A stretch of DNA of 64,000 nt from Paraburkholderia bonniea (GCF_009455625.1 NZ_QPEQ01000001.1:1488001-1552000), one strand, 5' to 3'; positions 39,295 through 49,686 are shown, counted from the stretch's first letter. The notes: generated by a model from the sequence alone, not told the origin. Numbers and translations: made by a program.

Positions 39295-40133
39295 TTATTG
39301 CTTGAGCGGCCCAAGCGGTTCAAGCGGTTCAAGCGGCGCAACTGGTTTGAGCGCGCGCGTGGCGAGAAAAGTCGGCATGAAACGATCTACCAGAAAGCGC
39401 GGAGCAGGCTGTTCATCTTCATAGAAGTCATCCAGCACGAATCCTGCTGTCAGTTGAGCGCCAATTAGATCCGTTAGCGAGTGGCCGAACACGACAGCCT
39501 CACCATTACTGCGTTTTCTCTCAAGCACCTCAGGCTCCAGATCAGTCAGATCCGAATAAGGCAGCTTGTAACGCGGTCGCAGCAATCCTTGCCCGGCATA
39601 GGCTGGATCACGGTCTCCGATGAACACCACGGGATTGTAGAAACTGGCCAGCAGCACGCCTCCGGGTTTCAGTACCCGATGACATTCGCGCCATACTGGG
39701 CGCACGTCCGGCACATAGAGACTGGAGATCGGCTGGAAGACGAGATCGAAATGCGCGTCGCCAAAGACTCCGAGATCGCACATGTCACCCTGCACGGTCG
39801 CCAGTTCGAGGCCGTCGCGTTGCGCTACCCACTGATCCTGCTGAAGCTGGCGCGCCGAAATATCGAAGACGGTGACGCGCGCTCCGGCTGCCGCCAGAAC
39901 AGGTGCTTGCTGCCCCCAGCTGAAGCCAGGCAGAGAATCGCTTTGTCGCGAATTTCCCCCAGCCATGCCTTCGGCAACGGACGGGGCGTGAGATGCACAT
40001 CCCATTGCCCGTTCCTGGCGGCGGCGATCAACTCGCTACTTACTGGGCGCGACCACTCGCGCTGCTCGCTAGCTTGCCGATCCCACGCCGCCTGATTGTG
40101 GGCGAGGACATCAAGATCAGGTTGGGTTGTCAT
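39295..40133 (-). CDS. SAM-dependent methyltransferase with apparent frameshift
   Basis: Class I methyltransferase split in two frames. It begins MTTQPDLDVLAHNQAAWDRQ at 40133 and reads to ILCLASAGG. The nucleotide-binding region then continues in another frame as QQAPVLAAAGARVTVFDIS to the stop at 39295. The break is at a run of five C on the plus strand (39913-39917). One added base gives a continuous protein of about 279 aa with motif I intact. Motif post-I is VTVFDIS and the core ends with RVLKPGGVLLASF. The last residues are a short L-E-P repeat. It lies convergent to the TPR protein. Confidence 0.8.
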
Positions 40134-40236
40134 CGACACTTTTGCCCTTTTTCTGGCGGCTAACCGGTAACGTGCAACAGGCCGCGGGCAACATGGCGTA
40201 TGCGCCAGCCAGGCTGCCGTGACCTGTGCCGGCCGC

Positions 40237-41910
40237 TTACATATTTGGATAGTTCGGCCCGCCACCGCCTTCTGGCGTCACCCACACGATGTTTTGTGAC
40301 GGGTCTTTGATATCGCAGGTTTTGCAGTGCACGCAATTTTGCGCATTGATGACCAGCCGTTCGTTGCCATCCTCGTTCTTGACGAACTCATACACCGCGG
40401 CCGGGCAGTACCGGCTTTCGGGTCCAGCATAAATCTGCAGGTTAAGGCTCACCGGAACCGTTGCGTCCTTGAGCGTCAGGTGTACTGGCTGGTTTTCTTC
40501 GTGATTGGTATTGGAGATAAAGACCGACGACAAACGGTCAAACGTCAGCTTGCCATCGGGTTTTGGGTATGCAATTGGCTGGCACTGCACAGCAGGCCGA
40601 AGTTTTTCATGGTCGGCATGCTTGTGATGCAGCGTCCACGGCACATTGCCACCCAGCAGCTTTTGCTCAAGACCCACCATCAGCGTGCCGAGATACAGGC
40701 CCTTGCTCATCCATTGCTTGAAATTGCGTGCGCGATGCAGCTCTGCATGCAGCCAGGAGTTTTTGAAGTCTTCCGGATAGGCGCTTAGCTCATCTGACTG
40801 ACGCCCGGCCTGAAGCGCGTCGAATGCAGCTTGAGCGGCCAGCATGCCGGTTTTGATCGCCGCGTGGCTGCCTTTGATGCGCGAGGCATTGAGAAAGCCC
40901 GCCTCGTCGCCCACCAGCGCGCCACCCGGAAACACCAGTTTTGGCAGCGACATCAGCCCGCCCGCCGTAATCGCCCGCGCGCCATACGACACGCGCTTGC
41001 CACCCTGCAAAAACGCGCGGATGGCGGGGTGCGTCTTGTAGCGCTGGAATTCTTCGAAGGGCGACAGATACGGGTTCGAATATCCGAGCCCAACGACGAA
41101 ACCCACCATCACCTGGTTGTGATCCATGTGATACAGGAACGAGCCGCCGTAAGTGTCGTTGTCCAGTGGCCAGCCAGCGGTATGGATGACGAGGCCAGGC
41201 TGATGCATGGCGGGATCAATTTCCCATAGCTCCTTGATGCCGAGGCCATAGACCTGCGGATCAACGCCGTCACGCAGTTTGAAGCGCTCATGCAACTGCC
41301 GGCCAAGATGGCCTCGCGCCCCTTCGCAAAAGAGCGTGTATTTCGCATGCAGCTCCATGCCAAGCTGAAAATTTTCGCTGGGCACGCCATCGCGGCCGAG
41401 GCCCATATTGCCGGTGACCACACCCTTGACCGAGCCATCTGCGTGGTACAGCACTTCGGCAGCCGGAAAGCCGGGGAAAATTTCGACCCCTAATGCTTCC
41501 GCTTGCTGGCCAAGCCAGCGTGTGACATTCGCCAGGCTGACGACAAAGTTGCCTTCATTACGAAAAATGCCGGGGAGGGCCCAGTGCGGCACTTGTTTGG
41601 CACCGTTTTCACTGAGAAACAGAAAGCGGTCTTCGCTGACCGCAACGTCTAGCGGCGCGCCTTTTTCTTTCCAGTCAGGGATCAGTTCGGTGAGAGCACG
41701 AGGGTCCATGACAGCGCCGGACAAAATGTGTGCACCAATTTCCGAGCCTTTTTCGAGCACGCAGACGCTGGTTTCGACGCCTTTTTCCTGCGCCAGCTGC
41801 TTGAGCCGGATCGCGGCAGACAAGCCAGCCGGGCCACCACCGACGATCACCACGTCGTACTCCATGGATTCGCGTGGTCCGTACTGCTCAATCAGGCTTG
41901 CGGGGGTCAT
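40237..41910 (-). CDS. Electron transfer flavoprotein-ubiquinone oxidoreductase
   Basis: Membrane-bound iron-sulfur flavoprotein of 557 aa passing electrons from ETF to ubiquinone. FAD motif VIVGGGPAGLSAA at about residue 20; GDEAGFLNASRIKGSHAAIKTG in the middle; ferredoxin-like C-terminus with four Cys: CPAAVYE and NCVHCKTCDIKDP, which hold the 4Fe-4S cluster. Length is typical. ATG 41910 is preceded by AGAGGAG. It is transcribed divergently from the SDR gene. Confidence 0.96.
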   Translation of the reverse strand: MTPASLIEQYGPRESMEYDVVIVGGGPAGLSAAIRLKQLAQEKGVETSVCVLEKGSEIGAHILSGAVMDPRALTELIPDWKEKGAPLDVAVSEDRFLFLSENGAKQVPHWALPGIFRNEGNFVVSLANVTRWLGQQAEALGVEIFPGFPAAEVLYHADGSVKGVVTGNMGLGRDGVPSENFQLGMELHAKYTLFCEGARGHLGRQLHERFKLRDGVDPQVYGLGIKELWEIDPAMHQPGLVIHTAGWPLDNDTYGGSFLYHMDHNQVMVGFVVGLGYSNPYLSPFEEFQRYKTHPAIRAFLQGGKRVSYGARAITAGGLMSLPKLVFPGGALVGDEAGFLNASRIKGSHAAIKTGMLAAQAAFDALQAGRQSDELSAYPEDFKNSWLHAELHRARNFKQWMSKGLYLGTLMVGLEQKLLGGNVPWTLHHKHADHEKLRPAVQCQPIAYPKPDGKLTFDRLSSVFISNTNHEENQPVHLTLKDATVPVSLNLQIYAGPESRYCPAAVYEFVKNEDGNERLVINAQNCVHCKTCDIKDPSQNIVWVTPEGGGGPNYPNM

Positions 41911-42165
41911 TGATGCTCCTCTTACCGTTAAAATGCTTTTTTAAGATCCGCTGGGGACCGCGTATTGTCAGCGAACGATTCGAGCGCCGCAACCGGGGGC
42001 GCATAAATTAGCACGATCGTTCTATTGGTGTGATAGGGTGACGCCCGTTTCAGAGGACGCTTTTCTGGATCTCGTCGAGATCCTTTCTTGCGCGGCTTGG
42101 GGCCGCGCCCCGCTGTTATCGTTTTTATCTTTTATTGCCACCATTACCAAAACGAAGGAAAGACA

Positions 42166-42942
42166 ATGGGCCGTTCGATTAATCTGGAAGGCAAAGTCGC
42201 GTTGATTACTGGCGCGTCGAGCGGATTGGGCAAGCGCTTTGCCCAGGTGCTGTCGCAAGCGGGCGCAAAGGTCGTGCTAGCCAGCCGCCGTACCGAGCGG
42301 CTGAAAGAATTACGCGCCGAGATCGAAGCCTCGGGTGGCGCTGCCCATGTCGTGGCGCTGGACGTCACCGATTATCAGAGCATCAAGTCGGCGGTTGCCC
42401 ATGCTGAAACCGAAGCTGGAACCATTGATATCCTGGTGAACAATTCGGGCGTATCGACCAGCCAGAAACTCACTGAAGTCACCCCCGCCGATTTTGAATT
42501 CGTGTTTGACACCAACACACGCGGCGCATTTTTTGTCGCCCAGGAAGTAGCCAAGCGCATGATCCGGCGCAATCAAGGCGCGCATAAGCCGTGTTACCGG
42601 ATCATCAATATTGCGTCGGTAGCGGGCTTGCGGCTGCTGCCGCAAATCGGCCTGTACTCGATGAGCAAGGCCGCCGTGATTCATATGACCAAGGCCATGG
42701 CGCAAGAGTGGGGGCGTCACGGCATCAACGTGAATGCGATCTGCCCGGGCTATATCGACACCGAAATGAATCACCACCGTTGGGGCACCGAGCAGGGGCA
42801 AAAACTCGTGTCGCAGTTGCCACGGCAACGCGTCGGCCAGCCGGAAGATCTGGATGGGCTGCTGCTATTGCTGGCCGCTGACGAATCCCAATTTATCAAT
42901 GGCGCGATCATTACCGCCGACGACGGCTTTGGCCTCGTCTAA
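42166..42942 (+). CDS. Short-chain dehydrogenase/reductase
   Basis: NAD(P)-dependent SDR of 258 aa. Cofactor motif TGASSGLG near residue 16, NNSG in the middle, catalytic Ser and Y-x3-K in LYSMSKAA. FabG-like; substrate unknown. GAAGGAAAG precedes ATG 42166. Together with the following thioesterase and the ETF dehydrogenase, a fatty-acid-related role is plausible. Confidence 0.9.
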   Translation: MGRSINLEGKVALITGASSGLGKRFAQVLSQAGAKVVLASRRTERLKELRAEIEASGGAAHVVALDVTDYQSIKSAVAHAETEAGTIDILVNNSGVSTSQKLTEVTPADFEFVFDTNTRGAFFVAQEVAKRMIRRNQGAHKPCYRIINIASVAGLRLLPQIGLYSMSKAAVIHMTKAMAQEWGRHGINVNAICPGYIDTEMNHHRWGTEQGQKLVSQLPRQRVGQPEDLDGLLLLLAADESQFINGAIITADDGFGLV

Positions 42943-43041
42943 AGCGGCTTTCGCAACCGATGGCGTGGCCTGCTGTGCAACGCGTCGCGCGCTTTCCATC
43001 ATGCGGCCCCTGGGGCCGCTTTCTCATTGCCGAAAAATTCG

Positions 43042-43518
43042 ATGACTGCAACGACCGCAACGGCCGCAACGACCGATCACCACGCTGTGTTTCAGATGTC
43101 GCTGCCGATTCGCTGGGGCGATATGGACGCCTTTGGTCACGTCAACAACACGGTGTATTTCCGCTATATGGAACAGGTGCGGATTAGCTGGCTTGAACAG
43201 CTTGATCTGGTGCTCAGCCGGGAGGCAGGGCAAGGCCCGGTGATGGTCAATGCCTCGATGGAGTTTTTGCGTCAACTGCATTACCCGGGTGATGTGATTG
43301 GCCGGATGAGCGTAGCCAAACGTGGACGCAGCAGCTTTGATACCCGGTTTGAGCTGGTGCGTGCGGATGATCCGCAGACGCTATATGCCCGAGGGGCGGC
43401 GCGCTGCGTCTGGATTGATTACGCGGCGGGCAAGTCGGTGCCGGTTCCGGAGGTCCTGCGGGCCGCGATTGAGCAGGCGGCGTTAGCCAGCCCGAGCCAC
43501 CCGGTGGCATTGCCGTAG
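43042..43518 (+). CDS. Acyl-CoA thioesterase (4HBT/hotdog)
   Basis: Protein of 158 aa with the hotdog signature RWGDMDAFGHVNNTVYFRYME; the Asp in DMDAFGHVN is the likely catalytic residue. ATG 43042 is chosen; a TTG at 43027 and ATG 43096 are alternatives because the N-terminus is a Thr/Ala repeat. It follows the SDR gene by 99 bp on the same strand. Confidence 0.88.
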   Translation: MTATTATAATTDHHAVFQMSLPIRWGDMDAFGHVNNTVYFRYMEQVRISWLEQLDLVLSREAGQGPVMVNASMEFLRQLHYPGDVIGRMSVAKRGRSSFDTRFELVRADDPQTLYARGAARCVWIDYAAGKSVPVPEVLRAAIEQAALASPSHPVALP

Positions 43519-43533
43519 CACCTGTGCTGACGT

Positions 43534-44079
43534 TTAGTGTCCGAGCAGCCGTTGCAGCAATTCGGTAGCGTTGGCTGTGCCGTATTTGCGCATTAGCCGG
43601 GCGCGGTAAACATCGACCGTGCGTGAGCTGATATCGAGTATCCGGCCAATTTGCTTGCTGGTTTTTCCGGTCGCCAACTGGGCCGCAATTTCGCGCTCAC
43701 GCGGCGTGAGTTCAACAGCGACACGCCGAGTCGCGCTCAAATCTTCGAAGGTCCACACGCCTGCTGCATGCGGTTTGGCCAGTTCGAGCGAGCGTCCCGT
43801 GACGTGGCACCAGAACAGTTCGCCGTTCGCGCGCTTCATGATGCGGTCATCGGCATAACTGCCCTGGGCGGTCATGATTGGTGGAATACGGGTGCCAATC
43901 CGTTCGAACTCGTCTGCCGACGGATAGAGAATCTGAAACGACTGTCTGAGCAGTGCCGTGCGCGCGTAGCCGAAGATTGCAGCCAACGGCTCATTGCAGT
44001 CTTCGATGATGCGTTCGCGTGACAGCACGAGGCCGACCGGCGCAAGGTGAAAAGCGGTTTGATAATCGAGGGCGGGCAT
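43534..44079 (-). CDS. PAS-LuxR transcriptional regulator
   Basis: Protein of 181 aa. A PAS fold covers about 10-115 (IIEDCNEPLAAIFGYARTAL). A LuxR-type HTH covers the C-terminal 60 residues: LTPREREIAAQLATGKTSKQ and SSRTVDVYRARLMRKYG. It lacks a receiver or kinase, so the PAS domain itself may sense the signal. Divergent from the scoAB operon, which it may control. Confidence 0.88.
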   Translation of the reverse strand: MPALDYQTAFHLAPVGLVLSRERIIEDCNEPLAAIFGYARTALLRQSFQILYPSADEFERIGTRIPPIMTAQGSYADDRIMKRANGELFWCHVTGRSLELAKPHAAGVWTFEDLSATRRVAVELTPREREIAAQLATGKTSKQIGRILDISSRTVDVYRARLMRKYGTANATELLQRLLGH

Positions 44080-44247
44080 GGCGAGGAGCAGGCGTGTGCC
44101 TACTGTGGCGAGTACTTATGTAATTGTGCGTATTGTGCCGCAGGGTCGCCACAGCATACTCTTGACGGCACGTCACAAGCGCGCGGGGCAAAGCCTGCGC
44201 TTCGCGCGGGTTGTCAGTTCTCCATTGACCAGGCAAGGAACCTATTG

Positions 44248-44952
44248 ATGAACAAGGTCTATCAAAGTGCGGCCGCCGCGCTCGAAGGCATCGTCCACGA
44301 CGGCCAGACATTCGCGGTCGGCGGTTTTGGTTTATGCGGCATTCCGGAAGCTCTGATTGGCGCACTGCGCGATTCAGGCGTGAAAGAGCTGACCTGCATT
44401 AGCAATAACGCTGGGGTTGACGGCTTTGGCCTCGGCTTGCTGCTCGAAACGCGGCAAATCAAGAAAATGATTTCGTCGTATGTCGGCGAGAACAAGGAGT
44501 TCGAACGCCAGTATCTGGCGGGCGAACTCGAACTCGAATTTACGCCGCAAGGCACGCTGGCTGAAAAGCTGCGGGCAGGCGGCTCAGGCATCCCCGCGTT
44601 TTTCACCAATACGGGTTACGGCACGTTGATCGCGCAAGGCAAGGAGACGCGCCAGTTCGGCGACAACCAGTATGTGCTGGAACATTCGCTGACGGCTGAC
44701 GTTGCGCTCGTCAAGGCATGGAAAGCCGACAAGGCCGGCAACCTGATTTATCGGCGCACGGCACGCAACTTCAATCCGATGTGCGCGATGGCGGGCAAGA
44801 TCACGGTGGCGGAGGTCGAAGAAATCGTTGAAACCGGCTCGCTTGACCCTGATGCGATTCACACGCCTGGCATTTTCGTGCAGCGTATCGTGCTGAACGC
44901 ACACCCGGAAAAACGTATCGAGCAACGCATCGTTCGCGCGAAAGGAGACTGA
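44248..44952 (+). CDS. scoA: 3-oxoacid CoA-transferase subunit A
   Basis: Alpha subunit, 234 aa, of succinyl-CoA:3-ketoacid CoA-transferase, which activates acetoacetate. [16 protein letters not shown] and [15 protein letters not shown] are family hallmarks. ATG 44248 is chosen by family length; the longer frame is Cys-rich junk. One base separates it from subunit B, so they are co-translated. Confidence 0.94.
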   Translation: MNKVYQSAAAALEGIVHDGQTFAVGGFGLCGIPEALIGALRDSGVKELTCISNNAGVDGFGLGLLLETRQIKKMISSYVGENKEFERQYLAGELELEFTPQGTLAEKLRAGGSGIPAFFTNTGYGTLIAQGKETRQFGDNQYVLEHSLTADVALVKAWKADKAGNLIYRRTARNFNPMCAMAGKITVAEVEEIVETGSLDPDAIHTPGIFVQRIVLNAHPEKRIEQRIVRAKGD

Positions 44953-44953
44953 G

Positions 44954-45595
44954 ATGGCATGGAATCGTGACGAAATGGCCGCGCGCGCTGCCCAGGAACT
45001 GCAGGATGGTTTTTACGTGAACCTCGGCATCGGACTGCCGACGCTGGTGGCGAACCACGTCCCGGCAGGGATTGAAGTCTGGCTGCAATCCGAGAACGGT
45101 TTGCTGGGCATTGGCCCCTCACCGACCGAAGACGAAGTCGATGCTGATCTGATTAACGCAGGCAAACAGACGGTGACGACGTTGCCGGGCTCGTCGATTT
45201 TCTCGTCGGCGGATTCATTTGCAATGATTCGCGGCGGCCACATCAATCTGGCCATTCTGGGGGCGATGCAGATCAGCAAGACGGGCGATCTGGCGAACTG
45301 GATGATTCCCGGCAAGATGATTAAAGGCATGGGCGGCGCAATGGATTTGGTGGCGGGCGTCAAACGTGTGGTGGTGTTGATGGAACACGTGGCCAAGGGC
45401 GATCAGCACAAGATTGTCGACACCTGCACGCTGCCATTGACGGGGGTTGCCGTCGTCGACCGGATCATCACGGATCTGGGCGTGATCGACGTGACGGACG
45501 CGGGGCTGAAAGTGGTCGAACTGGCCTCGGGTGTCAGCGTCGACGAAATCGTTGCCCGCACGGGTGCCCCGCTGGATGTGAGTTCGGTAAGCTAA
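44954..45595 (+). CDS. scoB: 3-oxoacid CoA-transferase subunit B
   Basis: Beta subunit, 213 aa. The catalytic Glu is in [28 protein letters not shown] and [13 protein letters not shown] are typical. Acts with ScoA in acetoacetate use and in ketone or polyhydroxybutyrate turnover. Ends 69 bp before a terminator. Confidence 0.94.
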   Translation: MAWNRDEMAARAAQELQDGFYVNLGIGLPTLVANHVPAGIEVWLQSENGLLGIGPSPTEDEVDADLINAGKQTVTTLPGSSIFSSADSFAMIRGGHINLAILGAMQISKTGDLANWMIPGKMIKGMGGAMDLVAGVKRVVVLMEHVAKGDQHKIVDTCTLPLTGVAVVDRIITDLGVIDVTDAGLKVVELASGVSVDEIVARTGAPLDVSSVS

Positions 45596-45927
45596 GGTGT
45601 TTTTGGTGGCGTGTAGCAAGCAGGTGCGAGCGAGTGCCTGCCTGCTACGTGTCTGATGGATGAGACGGGCGAGGCGTCAGCGTCGCCCGTTTTTTTATTG
45701 CGCGGGCCGCAAGGTCCAGGTTGCTATCCCGTGAATGTTCGAATGATTCCGTTGTACTGCGTGCCGGGTAGATCAGATTGAGCGCTGCGGCCCGCTGATA
45801 CTGCGCGGTGACAGGTGGCGAGTGACAGTCCAGCTACAATCGGCCGCGCATTGCACTGTCGGCATCATTGGCATCCTGCGGCTAGCGCCCGCGCTTCATT
45901 TCTTCTGCTTTCACCAAGGACATTGCG
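45596..45927. other. Intergenic region after scoB
   Basis: A 332-bp gap on the plus strand. The left part holds the scoAB terminator at 45665-45697. The right part should hold the promoter of the next hydrolase gene, but I could not fix a convincing hexamer pair. Confidence 0.5.
45665..45697 (+). terminator. Rho-independent terminator after scoAB
   Basis: ACGGGCGA (45665-45672) pairs with TCGCCCGT (45683-45690), followed directly by a run of T to 45697. Confidence 0.88.
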
Positions 45928-46821
45928 ATGAGCGTTTCGTCTGTGACCCCTGACCTTGCTGCGCCTCGTCAGAATTTTGTTCAATGCATCAGCCCCTCCG
46001 GGTTGCATCGCCTGGCCTATACCGAATGGGGTGATCCAGACAATTCAAGAGTGTTGCTTTGCGTGCATGGGCTGGCCCGCTCCGGGCGCGATTTCGACCG
46101 TCTGGCAGCGGCGTTCGCCAGTGACTATCGCGTGGTGTGCCCCGACATCGCTGGCCGTGGCCTGTCAGCCTGGCTGGCTGATCCGAACGGTTATCAGGTG
46201 CCGCAATACGTCGCGGACATGATGACCTTGATTGCCCGGCTTGGCGTTGACACGGTGGACTGGTTTGGCACCTCGATGGGTGGCTTGATTGGCCTTGCGC
46301 TTGCGGGCTTGCCGGATACGCCAGTGCGCAAGCTATTGCTCAACGATGTTGGGCCGCATATCGAACCAGTCGCGCTGACACGTATCGGCGAATACCTGGG
46401 CCGAGACCCTCGCTTTAGCAGCCTGCAACAAGGCATCGACACCGCCGCGCAACTGGCGTCCAGCTTCGGCGCATTGAGCGCGGATGACTGGCGCGAAATC
46501 AATACGCCGCTGCTGGTCGAGCGCGAGGGTACCTGGCGGTTTCGCTATGACCCGCGTATCGCCCAGCCGTTTGCTGCAATCACGCCCGAGCAGGCGGCAT
46601 TTGGCGAAGCGATGCTATGGCATGCGCTGGCGACGTTTGCCGGTGAGGTGCTGGTGGTGCGTGGCGCGCAGTCGGATTTGCTTTCGCCAGCGACGGTCGC
46701 CCGCATGGTTGAGCAAGGGCGTGCAGTCTCCAGCGCGGAAATCGCAGATGCGGGACATGCCCCGGCCTTTCTTGACCCCGCACAGATCAATCTGGCACGG
46801 CGTTTCTTTGACGGTCTTTGA
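45928..46821 (+). CDS. Alpha/beta hydrolase
   Basis: Protein of 297 aa. HG oxyanion motif CVHGLARSGRDF, nucleophile in GTSMGGLIG, acid in GAQSDLLSP and His in ADAGHAPAFLDP. An esterase or lactonase-like activity is likely; substrate unknown. Monocistronic or followed by ridA 150 bp later. Confidence 0.9.
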   Translation: MSVSSVTPDLAAPRQNFVQCISPSGLHRLAYTEWGDPDNSRVLLCVHGLARSGRDFDRLAAAFASDYRVVCPDIAGRGLSAWLADPNGYQVPQYVADMMTLIARLGVDTVDWFGTSMGGLIGLALAGLPDTPVRKLLLNDVGPHIEPVALTRIGEYLGRDPRFSSLQQGIDTAAQLASSFGALSADDWREINTPLLVEREGTWRFRYDPRIAQPFAAITPEQAAFGEAMLWHALATFAGEVLVVRGAQSDLLSPATVARMVEQGRAVSSAEIADAGHAPAFLDPAQINLARRFFDGL

Positions 46822-46971
46822 TGACCCAGGCAGCGGCGTCATAATATGAGATAAGACTTTGCGGCACAGGCTATTTCAACTGCGTGTTGATAAAGCCAGT
46901 TATCAAACTAGTGCTGAGGCCCGTGCCGAAGCAAATAACTTTCACTTCATTCCTACTTAAGGGGAAACCTT

Positions 46972-47325
46972 ATGCGCGTCATTCGTCATCACGTTGGCAA
47001 ACGGCTTTCTGAAATTGCGGTGCATAACGGCACGATCTATCTGGCCGGGCAAATTGCTGAAGATACCGAGCAGGACATTGCAGGCCAGACCCGCGAAGTG
47101 CTTGGTCATATTGACCGTCTGCTGGCAGAAGTGAATAGCGACAAATCCCATCTGCTCTCAGTCCAGATTTTCATCTCGGACATGCTGCATTTCCCCGGTA
47201 TGAATGAAGTGTGGGACAAGTGGGTCGCGCAGGGTGCGACGCCGCCACGTGCGACCGTCGAAGCCCGGCTGGCCAATCCTAAGTGCCTCGTTGAAGTGGT
47301 GGCCGTCGCTGCCCAGCGCGACTGA
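46972..47325 (+). CDS. RidA/YjgF family protein
   Basis: Trimeric imine/enamine deaminase family, 117 aa. NGTIYLAGQIAED near the N-terminus and PPRATVEARLANPKCLVEV at the C-terminus; the Arg in PPRAT is the conserved substrate-binding Arg, and Glu of LVEV is conserved. Differs from the classical housekeeping RidA in its N-terminus and is closer to the RidA-like subgroup. AAGGGGA precedes ATG. Confidence 0.9.
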   Translation: MRVIRHHVGKRLSEIAVHNGTIYLAGQIAEDTEQDIAGQTREVLGHIDRLLAEVNSDKSHLLSVQIFISDMLHFPGMNEVWDKWVAQGATPPRATVEARLANPKCLVEVVAVAAQRD

Positions 47326-47377
47326 ACTTAACTCCTGAACTCCTGCTGATCTGCCCGCTTGGGCGAAATGCCGTGTC

Positions 47378-49621
47378 ATGACTACAAATAGCGCTGCGCC
47401 TGAGCCGATCCTCGCTCCCTCCCTTGATGACGCCATGGCCTTTGTGCGTGAGCATGCGGGCGAGGTCCGGTTTGCTTCGGGCGAATTACTGGCGGACCAT
47501 GCCGCTGGCACGGCCGCCATCGTCCGGGCGCTGAATGTGGATGCGCCCGCCGTGGCAGCAGCAGCGCTCTTTGCGCTGGCACCGTATCTGCCAGACCCGG
47601 AGCACATGATTGCGCGTCATTTTGGTGACGAAGTGGGGCAGCTTGTTGGCGACGTGCGCAAGCTGCTGCGTCTTGGCAGCGTGAGCTTGCGCGCGACCCA
47701 GGCCCCGCTGCCCGAAGCTGGACGCGATGCACTGGCGGCCCGGCGCGCGCAGGTTGAGGCGCTGCGCAAGATGCTGCTGGCGTTTGCCCAGGATATTCGC
47801 GTGGTGCTGATCCGGCTGGCGTCGCGGTTGCAGTCGCTGCGCTATTACGCGGCGGCGAAGGTCACACCCGCGCCCGCAGTGGCCCGTGAGACGCTGGATA
47901 TTTACGCGCCGCTGGCCAACCGGCTGGGTATCTGGCAACTGAAGTGGGAGCTTGAAGATCTGGCACTACGCTTTGAGGAGCCCGAAACATATCGGCGCAT
48001 TGCCCGGCTGCTTGATGAAAAGCGCACCGAACGGGAAGCGTATGTGGCGCAGGCCATCAGCCGCTTGCAGCAGGAGCTGGCTGAAGCACAGGTGTCCGCC
48101 GAAGTCAGCGGCCGGCCAAAACACATCTACAGCATCTGGCGCAAGATGCGCGGCAAAGAACTGGATTTCTCTGAGCTCTACGACGTGCGGGCATTTCGCG
48201 TGATCGTGCCGGAGATCAAGGATTGCTACACGGTGCTGGGGATCGTGCATAACCTGTGGCAGCCGGTGCCGAAAGAATTTGACGACTATATCTCCCGGCC
48301 GAAGCCCAATGGCTACCGGTCGTTGCATACCGTGGTGATTGGCGATGACGGCAGGGCCTTCGAGGTGCAGATTCGCACTCAGGAGATGCACCGTTTTGCC
48401 GAATACGGCGTCGCGGCGCACTGGCGCTACAAGGAGGCGGGCACACGCGGCTACGGCGGCCAGTTCAGTGCGGGCGAAAAATACGATGAGAAGATCGCCT
48501 GGCTGCGACAGTTGCTGGCATGGAAGGATGATGTGTCGGAGGGCGAGCCCAGCGCCGCGCAAACGGCTGGACCATGGCAGCAATTGCGTCAGGCGACGCT
48601 CGACGACGACCACATCTATGTGCTGACGCCGCAAGCGCGAGTGATTGCGCTGCCACAAGGCGCAACGCCGATTGATTTCGCGTATCACCTGCACAGCGAT
48701 CTCGGACACCGCTGCCGTGGCGCACGGGTTGATGGCGCGATGGTGCCACTCAACACGGCGTTGCAAAACGGTCAGACCGTTGAAATCGTCGCCGTCAAAA
48801 CAGGTGGCCCATCGCGCGACTGGCTGAATCCGCAACTGGGATACCTGCGCAGCGGCCGGGCCCGGCAAAAAGTCAGAGCATGGTTTAACGCCATTGATCT
48901 ACAGGAAAACATTGCGACTGGCCGTGCGATGGTAGAGAAGACGTTGCAGCGTGAAGGCCGGACCTCGGTGAATCTCGACCAGCTTGCGGCGAAACTTGGC
49001 TTCAAGACCCCTGACGATTTATTTTTAGTGGTGGGCAAGGAGGAGTTCAGCTTGCGTCAGGTTGAACAGGCGCTGCATGACGCACCTCCACCGGCTGTTC
49101 ATACCGATACACCTGCGCAGTTCGAAAAGCGCAGCAGTGGCGTGAGCGTGGCGCACGGTGCATCAACGGGCGTGCTGGTGGTTGGGGTTGATGCGTTGCT
49201 GACCCAGCTTGCCCGTTGTTGCCGCCCGGCTCCTCCTGATGAGATTCGTGGTTTTGTCACGCGCGGCAAAGGGATGTCGGTGCATCGTAGCGATTGCCCG
49301 ACGTTTTTGCGCATGGCCACGCGCGCACCTGAGCGCGTATTGCAAACCACCTGGTCGGCTGATGTGTTGAATGGCCGGGGACAGTCGGTGTATCCGGTGG
49401 ATTTTTTGCTTGAAGCCAACGACCGTCAGGGCTTGCTGCGAGACATTTCAGAAGTCTTCGCGCGCGAAAAGATGAACGTGATCGGAGTGAAAACGCAAAC
49501 CCGGCGGCATGCTGCGCTGATGCAATTTACCGTTGAGGTGTCGAACGCGGCGCAGATTCAGCGAGCGTGTTCGCTGCTGGGTGAAGTCACGGGCGTGGTG
49601 CGCGCGTCACGCAAGGCTTAG
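47378..49621 (+). CDS. relA: GTP pyrophosphokinase RelA
   Basis: Ribosome-associated (p)ppGpp synthetase, 747 aa. The N-terminal HD hydrolase domain is degenerate: the position of the HD pair reads ALFALAPYL, so hydrolysis is not expected. The synthetase domain is intact (GRPKHIYSIWRKMRGK, LYDVRAFRVIV, RPKPNGYRSLHT). It is followed by TGS (VIALPQGATPIDFAYHLHSD) and a C-terminal ACT domain (QGLLRDISEVFAREKMNV). This pattern separates RelA from bifunctional SpoT. Confidence 0.95.
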   Translation: MTTNSAAPEPILAPSLDDAMAFVREHAGEVRFASGELLADHAAGTAAIVRALNVDAPAVAAAALFALAPYLPDPEHMIARHFGDEVGQLVGDVRKLLRLGSVSLRATQAPLPEAGRDALAARRAQVEALRKMLLAFAQDIRVVLIRLASRLQSLRYYAAAKVTPAPAVARETLDIYAPLANRLGIWQLKWELEDLALRFEEPETYRRIARLLDEKRTEREAYVAQAISRLQQELAEAQVSAEVSGRPKHIYSIWRKMRGKELDFSELYDVRAFRVIVPEIKDCYTVLGIVHNLWQPVPKEFDDYISRPKPNGYRSLHTVVIGDDGRAFEVQIRTQEMHRFAEYGVAAHWRYKEAGTRGYGGQFSAGEKYDEKIAWLRQLLAWKDDVSEGEPSAAQTAGPWQQLRQATLDDDHIYVLTPQARVIALPQGATPIDFAYHLHSDLGHRCRGARVDGAMVPLNTALQNGQTVEIVAVKTGGPSRDWLNPQLGYLRSGRARQKVRAWFNAIDLQENIATGRAMVEKTLQREGRTSVNLDQLAAKLGFKTPDDLFLVVGKEEFSLRQVEQALHDAPPPAVHTDTPAQFEKRSSGVSVAHGASTGVLVVGVDALLTQLARCCRPAPPDEIRGFVTRGKGMSVHRSDCPTFLRMATRAPERVLQTTWSADVLNGRGQSVYPVDFLLEANDRQGLLRDISEVFAREKMNVIGVKTQTRRHAALMQFTVEVSNAAQIQRACSLLGEVTGVVRASRKA

Positions 49622-49686
49622 CAGGAGTGAAGAGCGGAAGACACTTTTTGCGTGCGACAGGATTTGCAGGTGGGCGCATAAAACAC

